From: Eleusine coracana subsp. coracana
Lineage: Eukaryota > Streptophyta > Magnoliopsida > Poales > Poaceae
DNA: 64,000 nucleotides
Reading direction: 5' to 3'
Assembly: GCA_032690845.1 (NCBI GenBank)
Contig: CM064430.1
Location: 3,520,949 to 3,584,948, forward strand
The notes beneath the pieces are model-generated. The model did no database searches. It saw only the letters and a list, made by a program, of their open reading frames with translations, and was not told where the DNA came from. The position numbers and the translations under genes are program-made. Of the stretch, positions 22,733-33,297 are shown in pieces. Position 1 is the first letter of the stretch. Every line of letters starts with the position of its first letter.

Positions 22733-24600
22733 TGCGATCTGCGCGGGCGAGGTGTCGGCGGGTTTGGGAGCTGCGCGTGGTGGTGGGTGGCGGAGCTTCT
22801 TGGGGAGGAAGAAGAAAAGGCGGCGGCGGTGTCCCGCCGCAGCCCGTGCGTGGGAAGAACAGGTCTCGACTCGAGTTGGCGACTGCGCGTTGTCGAAGGG
22901 AAAGAGGCCGTCTCGATGAAGCACCTTAGTTGGGCTTCTGTTCGTTGGGATTGGGGACATAATGCTGTTCGGCGTCCAGTTACGGCCCGCTTACCGCCTA
23001 GCAGACCAATTTGTCTACCAAGCAGAATCGGCCCGTTTATCACGTAGTAGGCCACGTCGAAGGAGACGGCCGCAATTCAGCCCGTACTCTCGACTTGCAC
23101 AATACGTTATTTTCGTTTTTTTTTTTGGACGGGGATTTTACGGGATCTTCCTTGTAAAATGGAGCACTGTACATGTGGGACTTGAAAATGCATGGTCGTT
23201 GATGCAGCTACGTGGTTAGAAGGTCAGCGTCCACCTTTTTTTTAGTCGAAGAAACGTCCACCTGGTTGACCATGACTCACAATCTCACTCACATGGTTCC
23301 CTGTGAGATGCATGAGAATCCGTGCATCACGGTGAAGCCAGCGTGACAAACAAAAGGAGCATCAATGACCTCGAAATATCAGGGTTAACAAAATTGTGGC
23401 GAACCGGCCTCTTAATTCGTTAACCAGTAAATCAGTCTACCGATCGGTCGTTAACCATCGGGTTTCTTTTTAATTTGACAAAAATCATATAAAAATACCC
23501 CGGAGAAATGTATCGGTAAACTGCTGAAAATGATCAATTAATCATAAAAAAGGGTAAAGTTTCAATTTAAAAAAACAATCATCAAAACCGATAAAACCGT
23601 CCAGTAAACGATCACGGGTTGTCTATTCTCCATATCGAAATTTGCCCGGCAAGTACTTGCCGGTGTTACCGGTTTCGGTTAATCGACAAAATGTACCTGT
23701 CCGTTGGGTTATGTAAAACTTTGACCTCGACACAGGTAAATTTAGGAGCGAACATGCAGTCCAGGACTCGAGGAGCGGAATTTCATCTCCCTCTCTCTGA
23801 ACCTGATTCACGGTTCCAGGCTTCCAGGCAACAATCGCCAGCGAGACGTGAGCTTTGCCGGGCGGCAGCGGAGCATGGCAGGCGGCACCACCATGGCCAG
23901 GAATGAATCCCACGTACCCTGCCGCACATGCAGCCGAAGCACGCATCACGCAAGGAGAGGTCAGTCAGAGAGGCACGGGCGCACGCACGCATGGGATCGT
24001 TGTGGACGGCGGCAGCGGCACCCACCTGGCGGCTTAGCATGCCGCACGCGTGTGCGCGCACCCGTCGCTTGGAGCAGCTGTAGTAGGAGTAGGCGCGCCA
24101 CGCCGCCGGCGTCGCGGCTCCGAAAACGCATGCGCGCCACGCCTGCCACGGAGCTCGATCCGCCAGCAGTGGTGTCGGTGAGCGAGTCCAAGCGTGTGCA
24201 CGACTGATGCTTTTCGTTCGTCAGTCACGTGCACCGCCTCCTCGATCTCGTCAGGCGAGGCCGTCTTCAGTCAACTCACTGGCACGGAACCTCAGACAGA
24301 TCGATCGGCTTTTGCCACACCACATTCCTGAAGCCGCAAGCAAAGCAAAGCGAAAACCTTGCTTGCTTTCATTTACATGAGCACAAAACATCACCACAAG
24401 TACCCGTAATAAAACTGTGCACTTGGCTTTATCTAAGGCAAACCCATCGCCGCCACCCTTATTCAGAGGGGTCGCCACAAGTCCGTTTCGGCTGCTGCTC
24501 CCAGGAAACTAGAGACATTTGGATGGACGGACGGACGGACGGATGATCAAACATCCGACAACCAGAAGATCGATCGATGCAACGCCTTCCGCTTCGCATT
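22733..24600. other. Intergenic, degenerate AACCGG-rich repeat
   Basis: About 23375-23700 is rich in AACCGG- and TTAACC-type motifs like the hAT MITE at 21151, but I could not define its ends or a target duplication. The GC-rich part at 23760-24200 has overlapping open frames on both strands and no recognisable domain. A (GGAC)n run lies near 24525-24543. Confidence 0.45.
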
Positions 24601-24804
24601 AGGCCGTTGCCGCCATCTTCTTCTTCTTCTTGATTCTAAAATCTATAGAAAGTACATGACCACTCTGCACTAGTACTACTACTAGTACAGGGGACGAGGA
24701 GGAGGAAGAGGAACCCTTGAACAAAGTGCCCAGAGAGACTGGAAACTGGAGAGAGGCCACTGCTTATTTGGTCACCAGCGCCGGAGGCCCCAAGGCGGCG
24801 GTAC

Positions 24805-25068
24805 CTGCAAAGGATGATCCAAGTGGGGGTTGTTAGTTGTTGTTACAGCAGACTAGTAGCTTGAATGAACGAGCAACAACGCAAATTTGAAAGCAACATA
24901 CGTGGTGAAGTGACTGGTACTATTAATTGGGATGGTGTTTTCTGGGGTTTTTTTTTTTTTTCAGATGGCGAACTTAGGAAGAACGGAACTGAATTGGTAC
25001 CGCCAGTTTCAGCAAGTACCAGTTGCGAATTTGCAGTGAAACAGGTTGGCAGGAGTTCATCTCGTTAC
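24805..25068 (-). other. Probable 3' UTR intron of the GT14 gene
   Basis: On the minus strand a donor-like CAG/GTAACGAG at 25068 and an acceptor-like TTTGCAG at 24805 bound 264 bp, just after the glycosyltransferase stop codon. A stop within about 50 nt of a 3' UTR intron is compatible with normal expression. Confidence 0.4.
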
Positions 25069-25113
25069 CTGTGATTTCACCCTGCAGCAGAAAGCAGAGC
25101 ACCGCCAAACTGA

Positions 25114-26262
25114 TCAGTCCTTGAAGATGACGGAGTCGGCGATGTCCATGAGCGGAGCAAGGCACTCGGGCGCGAACTTGCGCGCAAACATGTACGGGTG
25201 TGTGTTATTCGACACCCTGAGCTCGCGGATGAGCCCCGGCGAGACCTCCGCCGCCGCGTACGTGTGCGGGTGCCCCGCGACGCTCCCCGTCCAGTTGACC
25301 CGCGTGAGCGTGTACCTCGCGACCCCGGCCGGGTCCGCCATGTCCAGCAGCGTCGGGAAGTAGTGCTCCTCCGGGTAGCACTCGTGGTCCCGCGCCTCGG
25401 GCTTGCACGGCGCACGGAACTTGCGCCATAGCCGGCTCTCACGCACCACCAGCGCCGCGTGGCGCCTTGCCAGCGCGAAGAACTGCGAGCCGATGCGGAA
25501 CCGCGCGTAGGGTACCTCCGGGAGCATCGCGGCTTCCCCGCCTCGCGCCGCGTAGCGCGACGCCATCTGTGGCTCGCCCTTGAGCACCTCGATGTAGCTG
25601 ATGGTGGGTTTGTGGTGAGGGGGATTGGGATTGGGATTGGGATTGGGGGTGGGGAAGAGGGTGGAGTAGAGGAAGGGGAAGGAGTGGAGCGGGACGCAGG
25701 ACGGGGAGAGGAGCGCGAAGTAGGCGTTGGCGGGGTCGTCGAGGAGGGCGGCGGCGAGGAGGCGGCGCGCGGCGGCGATGAGGCTGGCGTCGGCGCGGCG
25801 GGTGGGCTTGGCGGCGACGAAGCGGCCGCGGAAGGACGGGGTGAGCAGGAGGCGGTTGAGGCGCGAGGACGGGTCGGCGTGGACGTAGACGGTGCGGCGG
25901 GACTCGTGCCCCGCGAAGAAGCGCTCCCACAGCGGCGCGAAGTGGAGGTCGGTCGTCGTCAGGAAGAGGAACGCCACCTTGGGCGGCGCCGCCGCCGCCG
26001 CCGCGGAGGAAGACGAGGTCACCGCCGCCTCCAGCGTCGCGCGGCGGAATAGCGCCAGGTCGTCGGGCTCGTCGGCGCTCGGGACTCCTCCGCTCCCCAA
26101 TCCGCCGGTAGCCGTTACCGAGGCGGCGGGAACTTGCTCCTCGTCGGCCGCGTGTAACGCCCCGGGAGGAGGCGGCGGCGAGAGCCTCGGCGCCAGGAGG
26201 AGCAGCGCCGTGAGCGACAAGAGGAGGAGGAGCGACAGCACCATCGGCGACGACGACGTCAT
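25114..26262 (-). CDS. GT14-family glycosyltransferase (BC10-like)
   Basis: Type II membrane glycosyltransferase of the plant core-2/I-branching (GT14, formerly DUF266) family, expected in the Golgi. One member, rice BC10, affects cell-wall and arabinogalactan composition; the donor and acceptor of this protein are unknown. The uninterrupted frame gives 382 aa from Met 26262, directly followed by a membrane anchor of Leu and Ala (residues about 7-24) and a Pro-rich stem. Family blocks in order: KVAFLFLTTTDLHFAPLWERF, LLSPSCVPLHSFPFLYSTL, FRIGSQFFALARRHA, ECYPEEHYFPTLL and the C-terminal PLMDIADSVIFKD. The frame remains open 32 codons further upstream, but that start would bury the signal anchor. 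A PNPNPN stretch is encoded by a GGGATT-type hexamer repeat at 25618-25649. Confidence 0.92.
   Translation of the reverse strand: MTSSSPMVLSLLLLLSLTALLLLAPRLSPPPPPGALHAADEEQVPAASVTATGGLGSGGVPSADEPDDLALFRRATLEAAVTSSSSAAAAAAPPKVAFLFLTTTDLHFAPLWERFFAGHESRRTVYVHADPSSRLNRLLLTPSFRGRFVAAKPTRRADASLIAAARRLLAAALLDDPANAYFALLSPSCVPLHSFPFLYSTLFPTPNPNPNPNPPHHKPTISYIEVLKGEPQMASRYAARGGEAAMLPEVPYARFRIGSQFFALARRHAALVVRESRLWRKFRAPCKPEARDHECYPEEHYFPTLLDMADPAGVARYTLTRVNWTGSVAGHPHTYAAAEVSPGLIRELRVSNNTHPYMFARKFAPECLAPLMDIADSVIFKD
25618..25649. repeat. In-frame GGGATT hexanucleotide repeat
   Basis: Tandem GGGATT units within the GT14 coding region encode alternating Pro-Asn on the minus strand. Length changes in this tract would stay in frame. 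Confidence 0.85.
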
Positions 26263-27107
26263 GGCGGCTCCCCGCCGCGGATTCCCCGAACGAAATTCAG
26301 GGGAGGAACAGGGTGAGCTGTGGTCGGGACGGGTCGAATCGCTCGAATCCGGCGTCACGAACGCATCATGGCTGTGGAAAATTACGGTGGCCGCGATCGG
26401 GGAAGGAGGAAAGGGGAGGAAGAAGGAAGGCGAGCAGCGGTGAGTGCTGCTGTGCGATGGTTCGCTTGCGCCCCGAGGCCCGCCCTCTCGCTTTCTCTTT
26501 CTCCGTTTCCACTTGTGGTGGGCACTTCGACAAGACGGGAAAAACAGAAAATTCTTGTAAAGCTACGCCTCAATGACAAGTGGGTCCACACAAAGCGGGG
26601 TCCATTCGCAGTGTCGTTAGGGGGTGGGGTTCTGGTGAGAGATGGGACGCAGTCGAGTGCACGGCTGTAGAGACAGCGTAGAGGCTATGGACGAACGCCA
26701 GCCGTCGAATGGGGGGCACGTGGCAAGGGGACGTCGGAACTCGTGGCGAGATGCTCGTCTCGGTGGGCCGAGAAAATTGGTGACGAGGCTCTAGGGAATC
26801 GGAGCCGGACTAGCTTACCTGCTACGCTTGGAGGCAGTCCATTTCTTAATGCACGTATCAGTAGATAATTCTTTGGAGAAAAGTTAGCAAATCTTTCTTT
26901 CAGCATTATTGACAAGCTGGGGGACGTTTATTTTTCTGAACATCCAAAAGAACTAAGTATCGTTGAATAGAACAAAACAGATTTTTGCATGACGTGTTTT
27001 GCCACGCATTCATAAAAACAAAAACAAAAAAAACAGATTCTAGGAGAAGCTAAAAAAACAGGATAAATCTAGCAGCCCAATCGTTCAAGCCACTTTCACA
27101 TCACGGG
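26263..27107. other. GT14 upstream region, intergenic
   Basis: The GC-rich first 200-400 bp should include the GT14 leader and promoter. Overlapping open frames on both strands have no recognisable domain. No other gene is seen. Confidence 0.5.
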
Positions 27108-27647
27108 TAGTGCTGTCCAATTGGGCCGTTCGACACGATACGGCCCAGATACGAAATGGCTCGGACCAATTAATTTTGAGCTGGCAGGTATGTAATTAAT
27201 TTTGAGTCGTGCCGTGCCAGCCCACGTGCCTGACCGTTGGTCCAGAGCATGGTACGAAAATGGCATGGCGTGCTGGGCCGGCCCGCTATGTTAACAGCCC
27301 AAAATTAAATAAGCAGTCCATTAATCTCAAATCAATAGAAAATGGAGCAAAAATTCATGACGTGGGCAAGAATCGAACTAGTGACTAGTTAGAGTAAAGA
27401 CAAATGCTCTACCACTAGATTACACTAGGTGTTGTATATAGATACAAGATATATATATATTCTATTTAACGTATTAATCATGTCGTGCGTACTAGTTCAT
27501 GAGCTTGTCGACGGCCCAAGCACAACCCGCGACCTCGTGCCGTGTCGGTCCGGCATGAAATTGGAACAGACCGTGCCAGACTCGGGCTGAGCTTTTTTTG
27601 CGTGTTTCATGCCGGCCCATGGGCTTCGTGCTTTTTAGCCAGCACTA
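27108..27647. mobile_element. Probable hAT-type non-autonomous element (540 bp)
   Basis: The left end TAGTGCTGTCC and the inverted right end TAGTGCTGGCT form short terminal inverted repeats. Next to them lie ATCACGGG (27100-27107) and ATCACGGT (27648-27655), a 7-of-8 match fitting an aged 8-bp duplication. The outer parts are rich in GGGCC and GGCACG motifs, while the middle is AT-rich. No transposase is encoded. Confidence 0.65.
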
Positions 27648-27917
27648 ATCACGGTAAGCGCATAAACCCAACAGATCATGGCGTGAGGATAGGGCCCAAA
27701 AGATCTAGCAGCCCAATCGCTCAAGCAGATGCCTGTTTAGCTGGACGGATTTCCTTTCTTATGGAGGCCCTGAGATGGCCTGTCACGCCTGAAATGGTGG
27801 CCCAAACGTTTACCCCTCGCAATAGTACTGACTGGCTGCTGCGAAGCAAATGGATCGATTTTCTTCACGCCTCACGGCGGAGAAGAAAAGCAAGTTGAGC
27901 TTGTTAAATAGCTTATT

Positions 27918-28165
27918 GTGTTTGACAATGAAATTTAATATTAAATTATTTTTTCCCTGTTTCAAATAGAGACTTAAGAAATGAATATCTGCATCAACAT
28001 TATGGCAGATCAAGAGGCTGACTTGTGATTTGTGAACGCCACAGACTTGAGTGCACTCTAGAATAACACCAAATTTCCCGTGACTTGTAAGCCGCAACAC
28101 CTTGAGGTCATATAATATCTTTCTCTAGAGATGACTTTGCCTGACTGTGAGCTGCAAAGTCAAAA
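27918..28165. repeat. Direct repeat copy A (about 220 bp)
   Basis: Shares TGTTTCAAATAGAGA, GACTTGAGT(G/A)CACTCTA, CCAAATTTCC and TATAATATCTT blocks in the same order and orientation with 30030-30255. Overall similarity looks like 70-80 per cent by eye. Confidence 0.7.
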
Positions 28166-29590
28166 ATAGATAAATAATATCCAACATTAGCAATATAGAC
28201 ATCATCATATATATCAGCATTATACAAATAGTACTTGCTACGTTTCAAAATTATTATTATTATTGACTTTTATAATTATGTCTGAGCATTTCTTCTTATC
28301 CATAAATTTTAGAACCAATTTTTTAATAGTCAAACATAACAAAAAAAAGTCAACGGTGACCATAATTTTAGAATGAAATAATATATTTTGAAGCATGAGC
28401 TATAAGTATTTTAGAATTATGCCATAACATCAAATATATGTTGTTTGGCTCACTTGCCTTTTTCACTTTGATCTTACCCCGTCTTCATCTTAGAGCATCT
28501 TCAAGAGACTATGACCATATTTGGATCCTCTAGTTTTTAATAAACTGGTTTTTAAAAATTAGAGAACCTCCAAACAAGCCAGTTTTAATATAAATTATTA
28601 TAACCAGATTATGAGTTTCTAAGAAACCCATGATCTAGTTCAACCTAGCTAATGTTAGATTTTGTCTCATTCAAATACAATTAACTACTAAAATTCTAGT
28701 TTATAGATTATAAAAACTAGGATCCAAACATTCTTATCCAGTTTTTATTTAAAACCAATTTCTAGAACCTGGAAGTAAAAAACTAGTTTTTAAGAAACTA
28801 TAATAAATCCAAATAGAAACTATATATTATGTTATCTAAATTAGGATGTTTTACCTCTTATGTTAAAATAGAAAAGATACTAAAGTGAGGGGGTAAACAA
28901 ATAGACTAGCTATCTTGATTCTTCATATTTTAAAAAACTTTCACGTCTATCTTCTCATGTTGATTCTTTCCAATCATATGTGATCGTACCCATCGTCGCT
29001 GCAGCATGAAAGCATCGCCTTGGTGGTCGGCGCGTAGCGTTGAGTCCTGGATGCCATGGACGCGCGGACACAGTGCGTGGACGCGCGGATACATAGCATG
29101 GACGTTCCTGGACACGTGCGTTGGTGATTCCGTAATGCCTCTGATCTGAAATTTATTTTTTTAGATTAAAATTGTTTGTTATTGATCGTTTGTCATTGGA
29201 CATCAACAGCGCAGAAGGGCGAAAGGGGCATGATACCGAGCGTGTCGGACTCGGCAAAAATACTGAGCAGATTTTTTTATCGGATTGTTTACAGAGTCGA
29301 TTAGGTTTTACTTTCCCTTTTCCTTTTTTATAAATATAGCAAATACCTCTGGTTTATAGAGTTTTTTGAAGATGCTCTTACTAATGATCTTTTGTAACAT
29401 GTTATCCTTCTACAATCTCTCTTCATATATATGAGCACTAGTGGATTGAGGGGTTTGAGCCCCCTTCCCGAATTTAGGAGACATTGTTGTAATACAAAAA
29501 AATATGTTGACCATTTTAATATCTTTTTTACCTTTAAATTATGCTCGAATTGATGTAGTTTTGATAAAATGTGATCCTACCTTTTTAATA

Positions 29591-29628
<38 letters not shown>

Positions 29629-30029
29629 ATGTTTTTTTCATAAATTACATTAGGGCAACTGGATTGAGTACCCTACCACCTATCGTAGCAAGTATCTATG
29701 ACTCCCATACCAAAAAATACTCGATTGTTCTTCCAAGAGATTAATTTACCAAGCCAATATGGTTTCCTCTATCTGAACTTGTTAAACAGCTTAGAGCTTC
29801 TTTAATGGTAGAGTTAGTTTTTTTTAGGGCATAATGATAGAGTTAGCTAAGAAGCAGTAGCCAACTCTTACATAAAATTGAATAGGAGTGAGGTATATGT
29901 TTAAATCTCTCATTTTTCTTAGAGATTGTCTCTTGATGAATAATTAGCTGTCTTCTCTCTCTTATTTTCTTTGAATAAACAATTTTAAGAGGTAGCTAAA
30001 AAGTAACCATTAGAGATGCTCTTAGAGTT
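28166..30029. other. Intergenic AT-rich DNA between direct repeats
   Basis: No coding region. About 28239-28380 resembles a degenerate Stowaway-type MITE. About 28530-28815 has inverted ends (ATTTGGAT and AAACTAGTTTTT motifs) and could be another decayed MITE. A TA dinucleotide tract lies at about 29594-29628. Confidence 0.45.
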
Positions 30030-30255
30030 TTGACACCTGAATTTCGCATTGAATTAATTCTGTCCATGTTTCAAATAGAGATTTAAGAAATAATTATCGG
30101 CAACGTCATATAGGACGTATCATGAGACTGGCTTGTGAACGCGAGAGACTTGAGTACACTCTAACGCCAAATTTCCACTTCCTTGTAAGGCCACGACATC
30201 TCGAGGTCCTATAATATCTTCTTGTTGAGATGACGTTGCATTGTTCGAGCTGCTA
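30030..30255. repeat. Direct repeat copy B (about 220 bp)
   Basis: Partner of 27918-28165, about 2.1 kb away in the same orientation. Flanking sequence on either side does not match, which argues for dispersed copies of one repeat family more than for a simple local duplication. Confidence 0.7.
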
Positions 30256-30680
30256 CTCAACAGTGGGTTGTTTCGAAAAAAACAAAGGGAAAAAGAAAAA
30301 AGGAACAGAGAAGCTCCGTAGTGGTTCCCCACAAGCAGTGCACCAACGCAAGCTCGAACAAACAGTACTACTTCAATTCAACGGAAGAAAAAGAAACGTA
30401 ACAACCTCGTAAACCAGAGAACAGGGATATCCGAACTGTTATCACGATAAATTACACCTGGATTCGAGCTTTGGGTACAAACAAAACCGCACCTATCAAG
30501 CACACTGCACACGTATAATTAAACAACTGATCCAACGCATTGACCAGCAGAACACGCCATGGAACTCGACGGCCACCTCCCGAGCAGAGCAAAGCAGAGC
30601 TCGCGTTGACGACGGCAGCCATTATCAGCAACAGCAGCGAAGCAGTAGCTTGATTTGATAGAGGGAGCAAGGAAGCAATA

Positions 30681-31232
30681 ATGAGCAGCGGCGGGAGCCC
30701 GGCGGCGGCGGCGCACCACGGCGGCATGTTCGGGTCGAGCGGGATCAGCGGGTTCGGCTACGGCGTGGGCGTCTCCATCGGCATCCTCCTCATCGTCTCC
30801 ACCGTCGCCCTCGCCGTCTACTTCTGCACGCGCACCTCCATGCCGGTCTCCACCGCCGTCGTCGCCGCCTTCCCCCCGCGCCGACCCCTGCGTCCCGGCG
30901 ACGACGTCGAGCAGGGGACCACCGGCATCGACGAGGCCACGCTGGCCGCGTTCCCGGCGGCGCCGTACGCGGAGGCGAGGAGGAAGCAAGCGGGCCGAGA
31001 CGCGGAGCAGGCGTGCTGCTGCCCCGTGTGCCTCGAGACCTACGCCGACGCCGACGTGGTCCGCGTGCTCCCCGACTGCGCGCACGTGTTCCACCGCGCG
31101 TGCGTCGACCCGTGGCTCCGGCTCCGCCCCACGTGCCCCGTCTGCCGCACCTCGCCGCTGCCCAGTCCCTTGCCCACGCCGCTCGCCGAGGTCACGCCGC
31201 TCGCGGCCGCCGCCGCCACAAGGTCGTCGTGA
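30681..31232 (+). CDS. ATL-type RING-H2 E3 ubiquitin ligase
   Basis: Single-exon membrane-anchored E3 ligase of the plant ATL family, 183 aa. A glycine-rich N-terminus is followed by one hydrophobic segment (residues about 31-49). Next comes the GIDEATLAAFP stretch, matching the family's GLD motif, and a RING-H2 domain at 114-155. Its eight zinc ligands are C114, C117, C133, H135, H138, C141, C152 and C155. Pro follows the last-but-one ligand pair (CPVC), and DPWL provides the Trp typical of ATLs. Intronless structure is also typical of ATL genes. The substrate is unknown; family members act in stress and defence ubiquitination at endomembranes. Confidence 0.94.
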   Translation: MSSGGSPAAAAHHGGMFGSSGISGFGYGVGVSIGILLIVSTVALAVYFCTRTSMPVSTAVVAAFPPRRPLRPGDDVEQGTTGIDEATLAAFPAAPYAEARRKQAGRDAEQACCCPVCLETYADADVVRVLPDCAHVFHRACVDPWLRLRPTCPVCRTSPLPSPLPTPLAEVTPLAAAAATRSS

Positions 31233-31819
31233 CTCCTTGTCTTTGTGGGGAAGGGCGGGCGCTCGTGCGGGCTTTTATTACTGCTATCTGCGCTTCGTTC
31301 GAAGGTTTCCCGGTGATCCGATTCGTTTCATTCGTGCAAACCCGCGCGCGGCAGTGTAATTAGGGGTGGTTTGTTATCAGTTTGATTAGGTGTTACTGTT
31401 ACAAAAATTCGTTCTTCTGGGTGTAAATCTGGGTGCAGTTTAGCTAGGTCGATCCAGAGTTATATTTGTTTGTGAATAATTTGAAATCTGATTAGTTCAT
31501 ACTCAATTTTACAGTCTCAGATCAGTACTGAAGCATTGTTTTTTTTTTTCCTTTTCTCTGTTCTGCCACATATAGTTCTGCATAAAAAAGGGTTCGCCTT
31601 CAAATGTGTTGCAAATTGGGTTCACCTTTCAGTTTCACTTCGGCATTCACAAATATATTTATCATCCGTCTATTAGCATCAAATGCTAAATGACAACACA
31701 GAAAAAAGGAGGTAAGTACTTTTTTTTTTTTTGCCTAACCAGTGTGTGGAAAGAAGTAGAATAAACACGACACGATGAAAAGCAATGCACTGATCAACAA
31801 CAACCTACGCAAATCAAAA
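31233..31819. other. RING gene 3' UTR and intergenic DNA
   Basis: Contains the 3' UTR of the RING gene and, at its far end, that of the convergent pseudokinase. No other gene is seen. Confidence 0.5.
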
Positions 31820-33297
31820 TCATCCACGCATGATGGTGTCACGTCCAAGCCGCTCCACCTTCTTCTGCAAGTACCTCACGATCTGCGGCATGGAGACCAC
31901 CACGCCGTCGTCGTCTCCGTGGCCGATGCAGAGCCGCGCGACGATCACGAGGTCCCGGAGCTCCCTGGCGTCGTAGGCGCCGCCGAGGTCGGCGTCCACC
32001 ATCCGGTGCATGGACCCGCCGAACCCGGGCTCCTGCACCCACCGCACGAGCTCGCCGTCGCCGCCGGGGGACTGACCCGTCACCAGCTCCAGCACCAGCA
32101 CGCCGTACTGGAAAACCAGGTCCTTCCTCCTCTGCTCAACCTGGTCTGAATAACAATGTTTTCTCAGCGTTCAGAGTTTCAGTCAACACACACATGGTGA
32201 GAACGAACTGGGATATGGAGATTTTGGTTGTTTGTTCGTAATTCCAGTTTGCGCGGCGTAAACCTTGGAAGGATTGGGTCGTTACTGCGCGCTGGATGTC
32301 GTGGCTGATCACGCTGACATCTGATACCTGAAAATGTTACAGGTTCAGATAGCTAGTCCATAGTGTCTGAGAGGTGCTTAGCTTCGTGCGGTTGAGATGC
32401 TGGGAGTCTCTCACCTTCGCGACGAAATTGGCGTCCACCATCACATTGCCGGAGTTGACAGACACATGGAACACCGGGGGATCGCAGAAGTAGTAGAGGT
32501 ACTCCTGGATTTCAATTTCAATCCTCTTTTCGTGTCAGATTAATCTGAATTTTGAAACTGCGATGATGATGTATGCTGATGTATACAGTGGCGCTCACCA
32601 ATGCTGCCGCGATGTCTATAGCAACCTGCAGCCGTGTCCTCCAATCCAACGGCGTCCTCAGAGGATCTGTCAAGAAACATATCAGCGCCTGTGAAAAACG
32701 AAGCAACACCATGTTTGTTTCTGAAGAATTTTGGCTGGAACGTGTCTCTGCATCTACCGTGAAGGCATTCCTTCAGGCTTCTGTTCTCCATGTGATCAAA
32801 CACCAGGAACCTGAAACATCGGAGATCATCAAAATGCCACCAATTCTCTGCATTGTTTTGTAAAGTTTTTTTTTGCCAAACGCAACCGAATCATTGCAGA
32901 TATTCAGCATCAGAATTCAGACAGAAACCGAACCGGTCGTGGTGGCCTTCGGAGAATCCCTGGAGCCTGACGACGTGCCGGTGGTTGAGCCGCCCCAGCA
33001 GCTGCACCTCCAGGTAGAAGTCCCCCTTCCCCTGTCCCTCGCCGGCGCTCGCCCGCCGGACCGTCGCGACGAGGCCGCCGGCGAAGCGGGCCCTGTACGC
33101 CGGGCCGGTGGTAGCCTCGACGACCGTCGTGAACCCGTTGGTGGCGGCATCCACCTCCTTGATCTTGAACCTCCTCACGAACGGCAGAGTACCTGCTCGA
33201 ATTTCTCAAGGCTGATGAGGATTTCAGAAGGAGGGGCACAAGCAAGCAACAGGGTGATGAGAACGAACGGCGTACGCTTGCGGCGGAGGCAGCCCAT
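31820..33297 (-). CDS. Receptor-like cytoplasmic pseudokinase
   Basis: Degenerate protein kinase-like protein resembling plant receptor-like kinases of the At1g49730 type. Seven exons join in frame to 293 aa: 33276-33297, 32934-33192, 32758-32810, 32599-32666, 32415-32504, 32264-32327 and 31820-32145. The start MGCLRRKR has Gly2 and Cys3, so membrane attachment by myristoylation and palmitoylation is possible; no signal peptide or ectodomain is present. The fold is recognisable (RRFKIKEVDAATNGF, LLGRLNHRHVVRLQGF, DWRTRLQVAIDIAAAL). Catalytic residues are replaced: the VAVK lysine by Arg53, HRD by HVS (Ser149), and DFG by DVS (167-169). The glycine loop is also lost. It should therefore not phosphorylate substrates and may act as a scaffold. 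Exon 1 is short and least certain. Confidence 0.8.

Noticed and set aside
22079..23047. 322-codon plus-strand open frame over the GCK gene
   Set aside because: It is the antisense shadow of a GC-rich coding exon; the minus strand carries the conserved GCK cysteines.
23375..23700. Second hAT MITE like the one at 21151
   Set aside because: The AACCGG-rich motifs are shared, but I could not find matching ends or a flanking 8-bp duplication, so it is only noted as degenerate repeat.
23848..24207. 119-codon plus-strand frame
   Set aside because: Arg- and Ser-rich translation without domain, overlapped by equally long frames on the other strand.
25439..26052. Large alternative frames on both strands in the GT14 gene
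   Set aside because: Arg/Pro- or Gly/Glu-rich shadow translations caused by high third-position GC; the GT14 frame explains the region.
27918..30255. LTR retrotransposon with 220-bp LTRs
   Set aside because: The repeats lack clear TG/CA ends, a flanking 5-bp duplication, a primer-binding site or coding remnants.
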